A stretch of 64,000 nucleotides of DNA from positions 1 to 64,000 of the forward strand of contig JACRIR010000130.1 of NCBI GenBank assembly GCA_016215705.1. The letters are read 5' to 3'. Under the pieces are notes generated by a model that was given only the letters and a program-made list of their open reading frames with translations, ran no database searches and was not told the origin of the DNA. Numbering within the stretch: position 1 is the first letter of the stretch; every line of letters starts with the position of its first letter. Origin of the DNA: Candidatus Poribacteria bacterium (GTDB lineage Bacteria; Abyssobacteria; SURF-5). Position numbers and translations under genes: made by a program. Shown in pieces: positions 52,314 through 60,677 of this stretch.

Positions 52314-52833
52314 AATCCTTCTGATACTCGCAGGCGCTCTCTTGCTCGTTCTATCAGTTTATCTGGAAAGAAAACATCGAGCTGAGACGACGCCCCCGCC
52401 GCCAAAACAGGCGGCCTTCGGCCTAACTGCCGATAACGCGCTCAAACTCCAGGCGTCGTTGACCGAGTTGCTTCGTGAACTCCAGACGTTGGGACAGGAT
52501 GTTGCGGTAGACCTGGAAGGGAAGCTGGGCGAACTAAAGGAATTGCTCCATCTCGCCGATAAGAAATTGGAGGAGTTGTCGGAGGCTGAGGATAAATGCG
52601 CGCCGCGGCAGTCCGAACAACCGCAAAAGGACAAACAGACTCCTCTGGCGATGAAGCCCGGCCCGGAACTGCAGATCACTGTGGAGGATGACTACCCTCC
52701 TCAGCCCACGAACCGCTACCGGGAGATATATCGAATGGCGGATGAGGGACTCTCCATAGACGAAATCGCTCGACGCGCGCAATTGGGCAAGGGCGAAATC
52801 CAGCTCATTCTAAGCCTCCGCAAGAAAGACTGA
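52297..52833 (+). CDS. membrane-anchored coiled-coil protein with C-terminal HTH, flagellar locus
   Basis: 178 residues. One N-terminal helix (IEILLILAGALLLVLSVYL), Pro-rich linker, coiled coil (about 50-100), then a short helix-turn-helix-like end RMADEGLSIDEIARRAQLGKG. Similar small proteins (DUF6115-type) sit in flagellar operons; function unknown. Overlaps fliA. Confidence 0.7.
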   Translation: MMQSIEILLILAGALLLVLSVYLERKHRAETTPPPPKQAAFGLTADNALKLQASLTELLRELQTLGQDVAVDLEGKLGELKELLHLADKKLEELSEAEDKCAPRQSEQPQKDKQTPLAMKPGPELQITVEDDYPPQPTNRYREIYRMADEGLSIDEIARRAQLGKGEIQLILSLRKKD

Positions 52834-52838
52834 GCAGT

Positions 52839-54395
52839 ATGTCTGTCCGCTTCACATCCTCGCTTCCGCTTCACACCACCGAAATGTCCGCCTCTAAGGG
52901 TCTCGCTCAACTCTCACACGGCGAGCTGGCGCTCGGAAAAGTCTCGAGCGTGTCACCCGACGGCGTCGCAGTCATCAGCTTCCCTGAGTTTGAGGCACAG
53001 ACCCAAACTGACTCCTCTCTGAAGCCGGGAGAACAGGTCTTCGCCGCTGTGCAAAAGACTCGTGACCAGACGCTCTTGAACCTGTTGCCCAATATCGAGG
53101 AGGGCGAGATTCTAAACGGCGCCGCCGGTGCGGCGCATCGAGAGTCGCTTTTTCGGTTCGGTGAGCGCGAATTCAAGATGCGTCTCCCCGCCGGTGAGGC
53201 CGCCATGCCGGCGGCAGGCGCACCCATTCGAGCACAGCTTCAGGTGATTGCAGGCAAGCCGTATCTGCAAATGCTCCCGGAGAGTTTGTCGGGGGATGTC
53301 ATCGAAGGAATTGTCGCAACGGTGAAAAACGACGGCAGCGCGCTGCTGGACGTGGGCGGCACACCTGTTCTGGCAAAGGCGGCGGGAATCCTCAAAGCGG
53401 GAGAGATTATCGGCGTAACGTTGCGGCAGATTGGTGACAAGTTGACCCTGGAAATCCTCCCCGGTTTCTCGGCGCCTTCATCGGTAGTCGGTACGGAAGC
53501 CTTGTCTGACGCCGGCGGAAGCGATCCCCTTTTGAAACTGTTGGCAGCGCCTCAGTATACGCGACTACTCCAGGCGCTTGCTTCAGGCGAGCTCAAGATC
53601 GGCGACACCGGCCGGGAACTCGCATTCCTTCTGCAACAAGCGCTCAACTCATCCATGATCGACAGGGCCGGATGGTTACCCACGCTCGCGCGAGTTCTCG
53701 ATGTGATTCTCCTTAGTCCGATGCACGACGGCTTCATCGAGCAGCTTAGCGCTGCGCTCAGAGACTCGGGCATTTTCTTCGAGTCTCGCGCACTTCAAGC
53801 GGCTGCGACGCAGAACATCGACCCGACTCTCTCCGGAGACCTGAAACCGGCTCTTCTCCTCGCGAATCAGAAGCTTTCCGAGATGATTCACGCCGCGCCG
53901 GGAGGAGCAGCGGAACCGCCTCCTCTCCTGGACGAGATCGCCGCGAGAGTCGGCCGGCTCCTTGACCTCGTCACGGCGGAGCAATTCCAGAATGTAAGGC
54001 TTTCGCCGACTGGCCAAATATACGTTCAACTTCCGTTTGCCGAGGGGGCCGACCTCGACCGCGTCGAAATTCGTATCTCGCCCCACGGGAAAAAAGAACA
54101 GAAAATCGATCCAAGGAATGTGTCTATCACGCTTGCGATAACGACATCAAGGCTGGGTCGCATAAAAGTTTCGGTTTCGATAGTGGAGGGGCAAGTAAGT
54201 TGCCAGTTCAGGGCGAGCCGAAAATCAGTGGCCGAACTGTTGGAAACCCACGCCGACATGCTCCGACTGGGCCTCGAGAAACTGGACTATCGTGTCGCTC
54301 ATATCGGCTGCCTTATAAGCAATAACGAAAAGGATTTCACGGTTTTCGATAACTCCGCAACGATTCCACACAGCGGACTCGATGTGCGCATATGA
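52839..54395 (+). CDS. fliK: flagellar hook-length control protein FliK-like
   Basis: 518 residues. Low-identity Ala/Leu-rich middle and a C-terminal Flg_hook domain with SRLGRIKVSVSIVEGQVSCQ, RKSVAELLETHADMLRLGLE, LDYRVAHIGCLI. It measures hook length and triggers FlhB switching. Ends overlapping fhlB (ATGA). Confidence 0.82.
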   Translation: MSVRFTSSLPLHTTEMSASKGLAQLSHGELALGKVSSVSPDGVAVISFPEFEAQTQTDSSLKPGEQVFAAVQKTRDQTLLNLLPNIEEGEILNGAAGAAHRESLFRFGEREFKMRLPAGEAAMPAAGAPIRAQLQVIAGKPYLQMLPESLSGDVIEGIVATVKNDGSALLDVGGTPVLAKAAGILKAGEIIGVTLRQIGDKLTLEILPGFSAPSSVVGTEALSDAGGSDPLLKLLAAPQYTRLLQALASGELKIGDTGRELAFLLQQALNSSMIDRAGWLPTLARVLDVILLSPMHDGFIEQLSAALRDSGIFFESRALQAAATQNIDPTLSGDLKPALLLANQKLSEMIHAAPGGAAEPPPLLDEIAARVGRLLDLVTAEQFQNVRLSPTGQIYVQLPFAEGADLDRVEIRISPHGKKEQKIDPRNVSITLAITTSRLGRIKVSVSIVEGQVSCQFRASRKSVAELLETHADMLRLGLEKLDYRVAHIGCLISNNEKDFTVFDNSATIPHSGLDVRI

Positions 54396-54706
54396 ATGAC
54401 GAAGAAAAAGATACCCGCACTCCGTCCCACGGTGGCGGGGATTTCCGTCAGCGAGCGGTTGCCTTGCGTTACAACCGGGATAAAGAGCATGCTCCGCGAA
54501 TTGTCGCGAAGGGGAGCGGCCAAATTGCCGAACGCATAATCGAAGTCGCACGCGCGCATGGTATTACGATTTATGAAGACAAGGATTTGATCGAACTCCT
54601 CTCAAAACTGGAATTGTACGAAGTGATACCCCCTCAGTTGTATCAGGTTATCGCAGAAATACTTGCCTTCGTTTACCGCCTGAACAAGAAAGCCTTCGAG
54701 GTCTAG
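54392..54706 (+). CDS. fhlB: stand-alone FlhB C-terminal-domain protein
   Basis: 104 residues. FlhB-C part after the cleavage site: AVALRYNRDKEHAPRIVAKG, AERIIEVARAHGITIYEDKDLIELLSKLELYEVIPPQLYQVIAEILAFVYRL; no NPTH. Such orphan FlhB-C proteins (YlqH type) can replace cleaved FlhB. Its presence beside a non-NPTH FlhB is suggestive. Confidence 0.88.
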   Translation: MNDEEKDTRTPSHGGGDFRQRAVALRYNRDKEHAPRIVAKGSGQIAERIIEVARAHGITIYEDKDLIELLSKLELYEVIPPQLYQVIAEILAFVYRLNKKAFEV

Positions 54707-54713
54707 TGTCATG

Positions 54714-54737
54714 TCACACTTGAGCCTGCAAGTGTGA
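54714..54737 (+). terminator. hairpin at the end of the flagellar operon
   Basis: Perfect 9-bp stem 8 bases after the fhlB stop; only TTTT about 8 bases later, so a weak or rho-assisted terminator. Confidence 0.4.
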
Positions 54738-54749
54738 GCGTATGGTTTT

Positions 54750-54777
54750 GTAGGGGCACGGCGCGCCGTGCCCCTAC
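54750..54777. repeat. GTAGGGGC palindrome (family D)
   Basis: GTAGGGGCACGGCG and CGCCGTGCCCCTAC; perfect 14-base arms. Confidence 0.85.
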
Positions 54778-55162
54778 GGGAACCGACAAAACAGAGTTGA
54801 CAGAACACTAGCCTCTCATCGCTTTGCCACGTATTAGTCACTGCCTGAAATACCTCAAAAAGGGTGTCTCATAGTCTGTTTTGCGCCTCAAATTGTTATT
54901 CGATTGCAGGCATATCCTAATCCTGTCCACCACAAGATTTGCAAGTCTATTCGAGACAATATGTTATAGCTTGAGCAAGGAGAATATCTGACTCTGGCAG
55001 ATTTCTTGCATATATATTTCTCGTTCTTATCAGAACATAAGCTTGGCGATAAGAAGCGCCGAATCCTAAGCTGGATAAAGACACGCGTGGCTCTTAGAGA
55101 CTCGTTCTAGCGAACGGCACTGTGTTCATAAGATTCGTTAAGTGAGCTTGGAGGACGAGGCT

Positions 55163-55453
55163 ATGCGAGCCATGACATGGTTGGTAATTGGTCTGTGTGT
55201 GGCGGTGGGCACATACATGTACGTAATGACACTCTGTTACCTCTGCGATGTGCATGAGGAAAAGAAACGGGCGAAGCAAGACGCAGAGGACAAGAGGCGA
55301 AAGCAGGAATTGCATCGTGCTCTGGAACAGGTGGAAATGCAGCGCAAGCAAGAAGTTGAGCAGCGGAGACGCGCTGCCCAAGAGCAGAGACTGCGCATGC
55401 CTGGCGGTTCGGCTTTCAAGCGTTCGGCAACGACAAGCGCCGTCCCTTCCTGA
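55163..55453 (+). CDS. small membrane protein with coiled coil, unknown
   Basis: 96 residues from ATG 55163 with GGAGG 8 bases upstream. One transmembrane helix (TWLVIGLCVAVGTYMYVM), then Cys-x2-Cys-like LCYLCDV, then a long Lys/Glu/Arg/Gln helix (coiled coil), and a short basic tail. I do not recognise it. Confidence 0.55.
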   Translation: MRAMTWLVIGLCVAVGTYMYVMTLCYLCDVHEEKKRAKQDAEDKRRKQELHRALEQVEMQRKQEVEQRRRAAQEQRLRMPGGSAFKRSATTSAVPS

Positions 55454-55479
55454 GGCCGGGTGGATTCGCGGACGCTTTA

Positions 55480-55508
55480 TTGCGTCCGACAGCGATAGAT
55501 GATAAAAT
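55480..55508 (+). promoter_or_regulatory. promoter of the candidate structured RNA
   Basis: TTGCGT (55480-55485), 17 bases, TAAAAT (55503-55508). Confidence 0.45.
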
Positions 55509-55514
55509 TAAAAG

Positions 55515-55748
55515 GGATTGGAGAGATCAGGGAAAAAAAGAGGAGAGGCAAATCCCCAGATACTAACAACTCACAAATAGTTTGCGGGCAACCTTAATAG
55601 GTGTGGGTGGACGGTGGGCGTCGGTTAACGGGGACGACCGACGCCTATGCCCGCAAAATAAATAGATTTCGGGAAAGATATTCCGCACCTCCTAAAATAA
55701 AAAACGGGAGTCCCGCGTGCCAGTCGGAATACTTTCCCGAATTTTTTT
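55515..55748 (+). ncRNA. candidate structured non-coding RNA
   Basis: About 234 bases with no supported reading frame. Stem TTTGCGGGCA/TGCCCGCAAA (55581-55590/55648-55657) encloses GGCGTCGGT/ACCGACGCC (55617-55625/55637-55645). Next hairpin TTCGGGAAAG/CTTTCCCGAA (55668-55677/55732-55741) with ATTCCG/CGGAAT inside, and seven T at 55742-55748. Promoter plus terminator on the same strand. No riboswitch family recognised. Confidence 0.55.
55668..55748 (+). terminator. terminator hairpin of the candidate RNA
   Basis: 10-bp plus 6-bp stem followed directly by T7. The apical loop is long (about 40 bases). Confidence 0.6.
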
Positions 55749-55798
55749 GTCTCGGGAGCACCGAAAGACGAACGGGCGAGAATCCCGCGCACACGGGC

Positions 55799-55841
55799 GC
55801 TAATTTGGGGACACCATGCGGCATGGTGTCCCCAAATTAGC
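55799..55841. repeat. family-A palindrome copy 10
   Basis: GCTAATTTGGGGACACCATG ... CCCCAAATTAGC; outer C-G pair of other copies is T-A here on both arms. Confidence 0.9.
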
Positions 55842-55871
55842 TTGTCTTTACGCTAAGTATTCTTGCGCGGA

Positions 55872-56393
55872 TTATGTCAGGCGGGCTGTTTCGGAATAGC
55901 GTTTCGGCAGCGTCTGGTAGAGTTCGGTGGCGAATCTCCACAACTGCTCCTGCTCGGGGGTGACGTCGCCAACGATCTTACCCGGCACACCCATCAGAAT
56001 CTTCATCGGTGGAACCTGCATCCGGACAGGAACCACGCAGCCGCTGCCGATGATGCAGTTATCGCCGATGTCGGCAAAGTCTTGAACGACTGCATTCATG
56101 CCTACGAGCACGTGCTCGTGGAGTATCACGCCATGCAGGATTGAACCGTGGCCGACATGACTGTTCGGGCCGAGCACGACGGTGAAGTCGGGCCGCGCGT
56201 GGATGATGCAATTATCCTGCACATTCGAGCCGTCGCCGATCTCGATGGCGCACCAATCTCCCCGAAGGCGCGCGCCCGGTCCGATAAAGCAATTCTTTCC
56301 GATCTTTACGCCTCCGATAACCGTCGCATCAGGATGAACGTACGAGCCCTCGCCTATCTCAGGCGTTTTTCCCTCGAATTCGTAAATCGGCAT
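55872..56393 (-). CDS. gamma-carbonic anhydrase-fold protein
   Basis: 173 residues of left-handed beta-helix hexapeptides: GARLRGDWCAIEIGDGSNVQDNCIIHARPD, then HVGHGSILHGVILHEHVLVGMNA. His at HARPD, HVGH, and H in LHG match the zinc ligands of the gamma-CA/PaaY group. May hydrate CO2 or be an acetyltransferase-fold relative. SD AAAGGAG 7 bases before ATG. Confidence 0.85.
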   Translation of the reverse strand: MPIYEFEGKTPEIGEGSYVHPDATVIGGVKIGKNCFIGPGARLRGDWCAIEIGDGSNVQDNCIIHARPDFTVVLGPNSHVGHGSILHGVILHEHVLVGMNAVVQDFADIGDNCIIGSGCVVPVRMQVPPMKILMGVPGKIVGDVTPEQEQLWRFATELYQTLPKRYSETARLT

Positions 56394-56416
56394 AAGCCTT
56401 CTCCTTTAGACCTCAT

Positions 56417-56548
56417 AATCAAACCGCAAAGGCGCAAAGTTCGCAAAGGGTAAGAAAGTCTAGACTGCGAATAACATCGAATCAAATGAAGGTTGTTTTC
56501 ATTCTCACTTGTTCTTCTTTGCGAACTTTGCGCCTTTGCGGTTTGATT
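56417..56548. repeat. 132-base element with 32-base perfect inverted repeats
   Basis: Left arm (56417-56448) AATCAAACCGCAAAGGCGCA then AAGTTCGCAAAG; right arm (56517-56548) is its exact reverse complement. A 68-base centre. The CGCAAAGGCGCAAAG core occurs singly at five other sites. Confidence 0.85.
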
Positions 56549-56568
56549 TGCTCCTTTTCGCGTGTCGC

Positions 56569-57276
56569 CTACTTAAGGATGTATTCCTCACCCGGATTCA
56601 ACGCCACGACTTTCACGCCTGGCGCTTTTTCCTTCGCGAGCTTCAAGAATTCGGATGCGTCCGGCTCGAGGATGGGGAACGTCTGATAGTGCATGGGGAT
56701 CACGGCTTTCGGTTTCAGCAACGTCAGCGCATGCGCCGCCTGGAATGGGTCCATGGTGAAAACGCTGCCGATGGGCAATAGCGCGAGGTCGAGCTTGTAC
56801 ATGTCGCCGAGTGTGGCCATTGTGGCAAATATGCCGGTGTCGCCTGAGTGATAAATGGTCTTGCCGTTCTCAAGTTTGACAATGAAGCCGCATGGGCTGC
56901 CGCTCGCGGAGGAATGGAACGCCTGTGTCAGCGTAAACTTAATTCCGTCGAGATTCGCCGTGCCACCGATGTTCATCCCGTAGCCGCCGTTGACAACCTG
57001 CTCTTGAGGCACGCCGAAATCGCTCTGCAGTTTGGCGGCTGTTTCGACGAGCCCTATGATCATCGCCTTGGTGGTCAATGCGATATCGACAGCGTTCCCC
57101 ATGTGATCGAAATGGTCATGTGTGACGAGGATATAGTCGATGTTCTTCAGGTCCGCAAGCTGTGTGCTGCATGATGGATTGCCCTCGAACCAGGGGTCGA
57201 TGAGAATGTTCTTGCCGTTTGCGCTCGTTATTTGAAAATTTGCGTGTCCGTGCCACTTGACAATTACATCACCCAT
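56569..57276 (-). CDS. UPF0173 metal-dependent hydrolase (MBL fold)
   Basis: 235 residues. KWHGHANFQI, ILIDPWFEGNP, THDHFDHMGNAV (the HxHxDH metal site), YHSGDTGIF and PMHYQTFP. UPF0173 enzymes are MBL hydrolases of unknown substrate. Strong SD GGAGGTGAGTT 2-9 bases before ATG. Confidence 0.92.
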   Translation of the reverse strand: MGDVIVKWHGHANFQITSANGKNILIDPWFEGNPSCSTQLADLKNIDYILVTHDHFDHMGNAVDIALTTKAMIIGLVETAAKLQSDFGVPQEQVVNGGYGMNIGGTANLDGIKFTLTQAFHSSASGSPCGFIVKLENGKTIYHSGDTGIFATMATLGDMYKLDLALLPIGSVFTMDPFQAAHALTLLKPKAVIPMHYQTFPILEPDASEFLKLAKEKAPGVKVVALNPGEEYILK

Positions 57277-57473
57277 AACTCACCTCCGTGTTTTCAAGCC
57301 GACAGCTATCCGTGGGACTTTGTGGGGAGACAACCAAGCGTCGGGCGGAATTATATCAGAGGGCGGAGACTATTTCAAAGGCGAGATTTGGTGTCTGCAG
57401 ATTGCGCAGATTCGCACAGCGCGGCATGGCCGCAGCCAAACAGAGAGTCTCGGGCACGATGAATCGCCCCTCA

Positions 57474-57514
57474 GAAAATCGGGGACACGATGCGACATCG
57501 TGTCCCCGATTTTC
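57474..57514. repeat. family-A palindrome copy 11
   Basis: GAAAATCGGGGACACGATGC ... GACATCGTGTCCCCGATTTTC; inner arm pair changed together. Confidence 0.9.
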
Positions 57515-57531
57515 TTCATTCTTGCCTGCAA

Positions 57532-57551
57532 GGGCGCAATTCATTGCGCCC
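57532..57551. repeat. family-D core palindrome
   Basis: GGGCGCAATTCATTGCGCCC, identical to the 63315-63334 core. Confidence 0.75.
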
Positions 57552-57560
57552 TGCGCCTTC

Positions 57561-58823
57561 TCACCTGAAAAACACAAACGTAATAACGACAAAGATCGGA
57601 ATGAGGATACCGCCGGACCAGAGCATGTAGCCGAAGAAAGAAGGGACTTTCACTTTCTGGTGTTCGCAGATGACTTTGACCATGAAGTTCGGGCCGTTGC
57701 CGATATAAGTGTTGGCGCCCATGAAGACGGCGCCGACGGAAATGGCCTCGAGATATCGCGCGGGCATCCCAACAATCTCCGCTGGCAAGCCGACGTCCAC
57801 AGTTAGCCCCTTTGCCAGGCTGAAAAACGTGAGGTACGTCGGAGTATTGTCGAGGAATGAGGAAAGACCGCCCGTTACCCAAAAGAAGTGCCACGGCTTG
57901 GTTATCCCGAACTCCGCGCCCCTGGCCTCTAGGATAAGCAGGACGGGCACCATGGTTATAAAAATGCCGGCGAACAGGACCGCCACTTCGATGATCGGAG
58001 CATAATTGAATTCATTGTCCTCACGGATGCCTTTTGGAGTGAACACGAGGGAAAGGATCGACATTGCGATCATCGTGCCTTCTCTCATCGGGGTCCGGAG
58101 CAGAATGACGCTTAACATTATTCCTATAATAAAAACGACGTTTATCTTTCCGCGCATGCCTATGGGCGTGACCATCGTGACGTCCCACGTCTTCACTTCT
58201 TCGGATTCCTTGTTCCAAAAGTGGCGGTCCGTAAGATAGAAGACAAGCAACACAATTCCTGTTCCGATCAACCATTGCGGAATGAGCCGCAAAGTCCAAA
58301 AAAACGGGACCCCTCTCAGGTAGCCCATGAACAGAGGCGGATCCCCGATTGGTGTAAGAAGTCCGCCGATATTGCACACGATAAAGATAAAGAAAATCGG
58401 GATATGATATACATAGTTCCTTTCACTATTTGTGCGCAGAACGGGCCTGATAAGAAGCATCGCAGCGCCGGTCGTGCCGAACAGATTTGCGATGACGGCC
58501 CCGATGGCGAGAAAAATCGTGTTATTCCTCGGCGTCGCCTGAATGTCGCCACTCAGGAATATCCCGCCAGAAATCACAAAGAGCGAGCCAAGCAGCACAA
58601 TAAACGAGATGAACTCTTCGAGCGAATGAATAATGGGATGGAAATCGTTGTGATAGCCAAACAGAATAAGCACGGGTACTGACAAGATTCCCGCAATGAT
58701 AGCCTTATTGCGATTGCTTTCCCAGAAATGCTCCAAAGCCAATGGGAACACCGCGATGGCAAGCAACAAAGCAACGAAAAAACCCATCGACCAGAATGGC
58801 AGAGTCTTTCCTAATTCTTCCAT
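57561..58823 (-). CDS. nhaD: NhaD-like Na+/H+ antiporter (ion-transporter superfamily)
   Basis: 420 residues, 11-12 helices: AIGAVIANLFGTTGAAMLLI, CNIGGLLTPIGDPPLFMGYL, GLSSFLDNTPTYLTFFSLAKG and MGANTYIGNGPNFMVKVI, the conserved NhaD-type loops. Exchanges sodium (or lithium) for protons. The symbol is by family. Promoter at 58927-58956. Confidence 0.85.
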   Translation of the reverse strand: MEELGKTLPFWSMGFFVALLLAIAVFPLALEHFWESNRNKAIIAGILSVPVLILFGYHNDFHPIIHSLEEFISFIVLLGSLFVISGGIFLSGDIQATPRNNTIFLAIGAVIANLFGTTGAAMLLIRPVLRTNSERNYVYHIPIFFIFIVCNIGGLLTPIGDPPLFMGYLRGVPFFWTLRLIPQWLIGTGIVLLVFYLTDRHFWNKESEEVKTWDVTMVTPIGMRGKINVVFIIGIMLSVILLRTPMREGTMIAMSILSLVFTPKGIREDNEFNYAPIIEVAVLFAGIFITMVPVLLILEARGAEFGITKPWHFFWVTGGLSSFLDNTPTYLTFFSLAKGLTVDVGLPAEIVGMPARYLEAISVGAVFMGANTYIGNGPNFMVKVICEHQKVKVPSFFGYMLWSGGILIPIFVVITFVFFR

Positions 58824-58926
58824 GATTTTTCTCTTTCCAATCTTGTTTTACTTTGTCGGGTGCGCGTACCATTTGTTCGACAACAGAGGCATGAAATGCG
58901 AGGGCATGGGGTGACTCATAGCCCAC

Positions 58927-58956
58927 ATTCTAACAGAGGCCCCAAGCGAATGTCAA
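58927..58956 (-). promoter_or_regulatory. promoter of the antiporter gene
   Basis: Minus strand TTGACA (58951-58956), 18-base spacer, TAGAAT (58927-58932), about 105 bases before the start. The -10 context CTGTTAGAAT is shared with the VOC promoter at 63925. Confidence 0.65.
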
Positions 58957-59090
58957 ACACAACATATTGGGGTTAATAATAATTTCGCCCCTTTATGTTG
59001 GTGTGACAGGGCATCGGGCATTTCTATGAGATTGTCTTACGGAAGGGTAAATGCAGGCGGGTCAATAAGAAGATTGTGGAAGCTTTGCGC

Positions 59091-59255
59091 TCATGCGTTG
59101 TCCTTCTTCCATTTCTCTATGAATAGGCGAGCCTCGGAATAACAGGAGGGGCAATAAGTGTGCGTGACTTGTTTGGTTATCAGTTCAGCCTTGATCGGCT
59201 TTCTCCAGCCCTGCGGGCTCCGCACTTTCTGGCAGCTACAACATTGCACTGTCAT
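59091..59255 (-). CDS. 54-residue zinc-binding small protein
   Basis: Too short for most gene finders. ATG at 59255, SD AAAGGAG 9 bases before it. Contains MTVQCCSCQKVRSPQGWRKP, then VTHTYCPSC and an EARLFIEKW helix: a CxxC...CPxC pair with a central W, the pattern of small PAS-associated/zinc-ribbon proteins in delta-type bacteria. It sits between antiporter and adenosine deaminase genes. Confidence 0.75.
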   Translation of the reverse strand: MTVQCCSCQKVRSPQGWRKPIKAELITKQVTHTYCPSCYSEARLFIEKWKKDNA

Positions 59256-59395
59256 TTCTCTCAACTCCTTTGCGCGAACTCGATCCGACGTTGCTTCGGT
59301 GTCAGTGTTCCCGGATGCGCTTCATTCCGGGTTGCGTGTGGTCTTTCTGGAGGAATTATCGGCAGGCTGGGTACGGAACTTTAGCCAGCGCGCAG

Positions 59396-60457
59396 TCAGG
59401 AGTTTAGGGCAGGAGGCGTCTCGGACTCAATTCGCGCGAACGCTTCGCTGAACTCATCAAACAGATTCTTCTTGTACAGATCGGGAAGAAAACCGGCTCT
59501 GACACCATTGAGGCACAGAGTCTTGATTTCCTGCCAGTCGAGGCCGAGCATCTCACTGGAGACTTTGTATTCATCGGTCAATGAAGAGCCGAACATGTCG
59601 GGGTCATCGCTGTTCAGGGTGATCAGCAATCCGCGGCGCAGATAATCGGGAAGCGGGTGGTCCGCGTATGAGCGCGTCGCGCCCGTCGCCACATTGCTGG
59701 TCGGACACATGTCGACCGCGATGTTGTGGATGCGCATATATTCGAGCAGTTGCTCATCCGCGCGCGCGCCGAGGCCATGTCCTATGCGCTCGGCCCCGAG
59801 GGACGTGACTGCGCCCCACACGCTCGCCGATCCGACAACCTCACCCGCATGCGCGACGACGTGCAAACCCTCCTTGCGCGCAAACTCGAATTGTTTAACG
59901 AATATCTCCGGCGAATAGTGCAGTTCGTCGCCTCCCAGCCCCACGGCGATAACCCCGCGCGCCTGATTCTCGAGCGCCTCGCGCACCGTCTGCCAGGCGT
60001 GTTCATGGCCAAACTGTCGCCCCACGTCGAATATGAAGCGAGCTTCTATTCCTTTCTCGCGGGCTACTCTTGTCGCGCCGGCATCGATCCCGCGCATCAC
60101 CGTCTCCATGGAAATCCCGTATAGTCTGGACATCGTCGGAGCTATCGTTATTTCCGCGTACCGCACGTTTTGGGAGTGCAGATTCTCGAGCACGTCAACA
60201 CAAGCTTCCTCGAAGTCCTCGACCTCTCGCAGACATTTGCATCGCAGCCGATATGAATCGAGGAAGTTGATGAGATGTCCGAAACGGTGGCGCCCTGTTT
60301 CCGGGTTGATCACCAGCCCGGCGACATCGATCGAGTTTCTTTGAGCGAGTCGCTCGATCGTCCGCGAAGGGATCGATCCCTCAAGATGCACGTGGAGCTC
60401 GACTTTCGGCATTTGCTCTATGGCGCGAAAAAGGTTGTCTTGCCGGCCTGCTTCCAT
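59396..60457 (-). CDS. add: adenosine deaminase
   Basis: 353 residues, metal-dependent amidohydrolase: ELHVHLEGSIPS (His metal ligands), GGDELHYSP, HAGEVVGSASVW, GHGLGARAD, CPTSN and LNSDDPDMF. Converts adenosine to inosine; a related deaminase (aminofutalosine) cannot be excluded. ATG 60457 with AGGAGG 7 bases upstream; the frame upstream is family-A repeat. Confidence 0.9.
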   Translation of the reverse strand: MEAGRQDNLFRAIEQMPKVELHVHLEGSIPSRTIERLAQRNSIDVAGLVINPETGRHRFGHLINFLDSYRLRCKCLREVEDFEEACVDVLENLHSQNVRYAEITIAPTMSRLYGISMETVMRGIDAGATRVAREKGIEARFIFDVGRQFGHEHAWQTVREALENQARGVIAVGLGGDELHYSPEIFVKQFEFARKEGLHVVAHAGEVVGSASVWGAVTSLGAERIGHGLGARADEQLLEYMRIHNIAVDMCPTSNVATGATRSYADHPLPDYLRRGLLITLNSDDPDMFGSSLTDEYKVSSEMLGLDWQEIKTLCLNGVRAGFLPDLYKKNLFDEFSEAFARIESETPPALNS

Positions 60458-60489
60458 TTGTCTTCCTCCTGAGAAACTGGCGACTGTCG

Positions 60490-60536
60490 CCCCTAATTCG
60501 GGGACACGATGCGGCATCGTGTCCCCGAATTAGGGG
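60490..60536. repeat. family-A palindrome copy 12
   Basis: CCCCTAATTCGGGGACACGA ... CCCCGAATTAGGGG, perfect over 47 bases, followed by a partial copy (60537-60560). Confidence 0.92.
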
Positions 60537-60608
60537 GGCATCGTTTCCCTGAATAAGTGTCCATCCGCCGTTGCGTAATTCATGCCAAACATGCAGAACA
60601 CAGATTCA

Positions 60609-60638
60609 TTGCAATCACAATCCTGATAATAATATAAT
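60609..60638 (+). promoter_or_regulatory. wecB promoter
   Basis: TTGCAA (60609-60614), 18 bases, TATAAT (60633-60638). Confidence 0.6.
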
Positions 60639-60677
60639 GAATCAACTCTTGTGAATGCAACATGGAAGGAGATGAGG

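Larger units (their letters stand above)
54707..55162. other. intergenic after the flagellar operon
   Basis: Contains TCACACTTG-AGCCTG-CAAGTGTGA hairpin (54714-54737), the family-D palindrome (54750-54777), then about 330 AT-richer bases without a recognised gene or RNA. Confidence 0.55.
57277..57560. other. intergenic with family-A and family-D repeats
   Basis: 284 bases, holding copy 11 of family A (57474-57514) and a family-D palindrome (57532-57551) just past the antiporter stop. Confidence 0.6.

Noticed and set aside
59158-59451. 97-codon plus-strand frame
   Set aside because: Antisense to the small zinc-protein gene, which has the better SD and motif.
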